Assembly (NCBI GenBank): GCA_015485995.1
Contig: WFSP01000009.1
Coordinates: 1 to 6,886, forward strand
DNA from: Caldisericales bacterium
Lineage (GTDB): Bacteria; Caldisericota; Caldisericia; Caldisericales; Caldisericaceae
Reading direction: 5' to 3'
DNA length: 6,886 nt
The notes below the pieces were generated by a model. It worked only from the letters and a program-made list of their open reading frames with translations, was not told where the DNA came from and made no database searches. A program made the translations under genes and the position numbers. Positions 6,241 through 6,886 of the stretch are shown in pieces (the stretch's first letter is position 1; the number at the start of each line of letters is the position of its first letter).

Positions 6241-6504
6241 TTATTTTGCAAGTGCCTCTAAACCTTTAGCAAATAACATATCCCATAAACCGATATAAGT
6301 AGCCCAGAAAATTACAAATGCAAGAACAATAGCCGTGTAATTCCATAACTGCCTTGGAGTAGGCCAAATTACTCTTTTTGTAAGTTCAACCCACACACCT
6401 TTAAGAAAGCTTTTAAAACTTTCTTTCCTCGGTCTAACAGTTTGTGGCTGTCTGCTCGTTACTACTTTTTTAACTCTTCTTTTTTCACTCGTTTTTTTAC
6501 TCAT
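6241..6504 (-). CDS. secE: Preprotein translocase subunit SecE
   Basis: Essential subunit of the SecYEG channel; its tilted and transmembrane helices clamp SecY. The protein has 87 residues. A basic, disordered N-terminal part (1-27) is followed by the amphipathic surface helix and conserved hinge VWVELTKRVIWPTPRQL (37-53), then a single transmembrane segment (about 55-76). The start is the ATG at 6504. A GTG-type start further upstream would run through the tRNA and is rejected. The ATG lies only 6 nt after the tRNA-Trp CCA and no SD is visible; any SD would have to lie inside the tRNA. It is the standard neighbour of nusG. Confidence 0.95.
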   Translation of the reverse strand: MSKKTSEKRRVKKVVTSRQPQTVRPRKESFKSFLKGVWVELTKRVIWPTPRQLWNYTAIVLAFVIFWATYIGLWDMLFAKGLEALAK

Positions 6505-6510
6505 AATTAG

Positions 6511-6586
6511 TGGCAGGTCCGGAGGGACTTGAACCCCCAACCCTCGGTTTTGGAGACCGATGCTCTACCAATTGAGCCACGGACCT
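6511..6586 (-). tRNA. trnW: tRNA-Trp (anticodon CCA)
   Basis: A 76-nt cloverleaf with encoded CCA. The acceptor stem AGGTCCG pairs fully with CGGACCT, and the discriminator base is G. The D arm is GGCTCAATTGGTAGAGC. The anticodon arm is TCGGT-CTCCAAA-ACCGA, giving anticodon CCA for Trp. The T arm contains GTTCAAG. The gene lies between rpmG and secE, as in many bacteria, but with unusually tight flanks: the first two bases belong to the rpmG stop codon and the CCA end is 6 nt before the secE ATG. Confidence 0.97.
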
Positions 6587-6737
6587 ACGGCTTAACCTCC
6601 TTATGAATCGTATGCTTTTTACAATATTTACAATATTTCTTTGTTTGCATCTTTTCTCTATTATTTTTCTTATTTTTCGTTGTGGCATAATTTCTTCTGC
6701 CACATTCTGTGCATTCAAGAAGGATTATCTCTCTCAT
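6585..6737 (-). CDS. rpmG: Ribosomal protein L33 (bL33), zinc-ribbon form
   Basis: Small large-subunit protein near the E site, 50 residues beginning [19 protein letters not shown] and ending [15 protein letters not shown]. Four Cys in two CxxC pairs (C9/C12 and C36/C39) mark the zinc-binding version. The SD GAGGTGA (6753-6747) lies inside the end of tuf, 9 nt before the ATG. The ATG follows the tuf stop codon after a single base (TAA-A-ATG). The TAG stop (6587-6585) overlaps the first two bases of tRNA-Trp. Another open frame of the same strand covers this region, but its product has no L33 features. Confidence 0.96.
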   Translation of the reverse strand: MREIILLECTECGRRNYATTKNKKNNREKMQTKKYCKYCKKHTIHKEVKP

Positions 6738-6738
6738 T

Positions 6739-6886
6739 TTATTCAATCACCTCAGTGATAACACCGGCACCCACAGTTCTTCCACCTTCACGGATAGCGA
6801 ATCTCTGAGTTTCTTCAAGAGCAACGGGATAGATAAGTTCAACTTCCATATCTACATTATCACCTGGCATTGCCATCTGAACACCA
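6739..6886 (-). CDS. tuf: Elongation factor Tu, C-terminal fragment
   Basis: The last 48 codons of EF-Tu, the GTPase that delivers aminoacyl-tRNA to the ribosome. The visible tail has the conserved domain III end: [20 protein letters not shown], then [20 protein letters not shown] ending in Glu and TAA. The rest of the gene lies beyond the right edge, so nothing can be said about its promoter or whether it belongs to a str operon. It is the upstream member of the tuf-rpmG-trnW-secE-nusG-rplKAJL series. Confidence 0.97.
   Translation of the reverse strand, partial: GVQMAMPGDNVDMEVELIYPVALEETQRFAIREGGRTVGAGVITEVIE

Noticed and set aside
6505..6540. Extended secE start giving 12 extra residues
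   Set aside because: The extra codons come from the tRNA-Trp sequence; the ATG at 6504 gives a normal SecE.
6497..6718. 73-codon open frame on the - strand across rpmG, the tRNA and the secE start
   Set aside because: Its second half is the translation of tRNA-Trp (VAQLVEHRSPKPRVGG...), a common false ORF, and its first half is out of frame with the clear L33 gene.

Overview
This is a compact, low-GC bacterial window with two convergent blocks. Lysine-rich proteins, a short NusG without the large insert known from Thermotoga, and an L10 tail with three predicted L12-binding segments suggest a low-GC thermophile of a deep-branching lineage. Caldisericum-, Dictyoglomus- or Coprothermobacter-like organisms are guesses; the sequence alone does not settle it.

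Left block (1-3267, + strand): the tail of a protein with a CxxCx5C iron-sulfur-type motif overlaps a ferrous-iron operon. That operon holds a DtxR-family regulator fused in frame to a FeoA domain, a stand-alone FeoA, and the GTP-dependent Fe2+ transporter FeoB. The genes overlap by a few bases. Two strong internal Shine-Dalgarno/ATG sites lie exactly at domain boundaries (before the fused FeoA domain, and before the FeoB G domain). The operon may therefore make both fused and unfused products.

Middle (3268-3400): a 133-bp convergent spacer with a T8 run, a small palindrome and a strong GC-rich terminator hairpin. The terminator mainly serves the right-hand block.

Right block (3401-6886, - strand), in transcription order: tuf (3' end only), rpmG, tRNA-Trp, secE, nusG, rplK, rplA, an L10 leader RNA, rplJ, rplL, terminator. 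These supply elongation factor Tu, L33, the SecYEG subunit SecE, the transcription factor NusG and the ribosomal stalk proteins (L11, L1, L10, L12). rpoB does not follow rplL, unlike in most bacteria. Packing around the tRNA is extreme: the rpmG stop codon shares two bases with the tRNA 5' end, and secE begins 6 nt after the tRNA CCA.

I saw no mobile element, CRISPR array or obviously new multi-gene system. The unusual points are the tRNA embedded in mRNA punctuation, the nested starts and regulator fusion in the feo operon, the altered metal-site residue of the regulator, and the RNA elements in the ribosomal operon.
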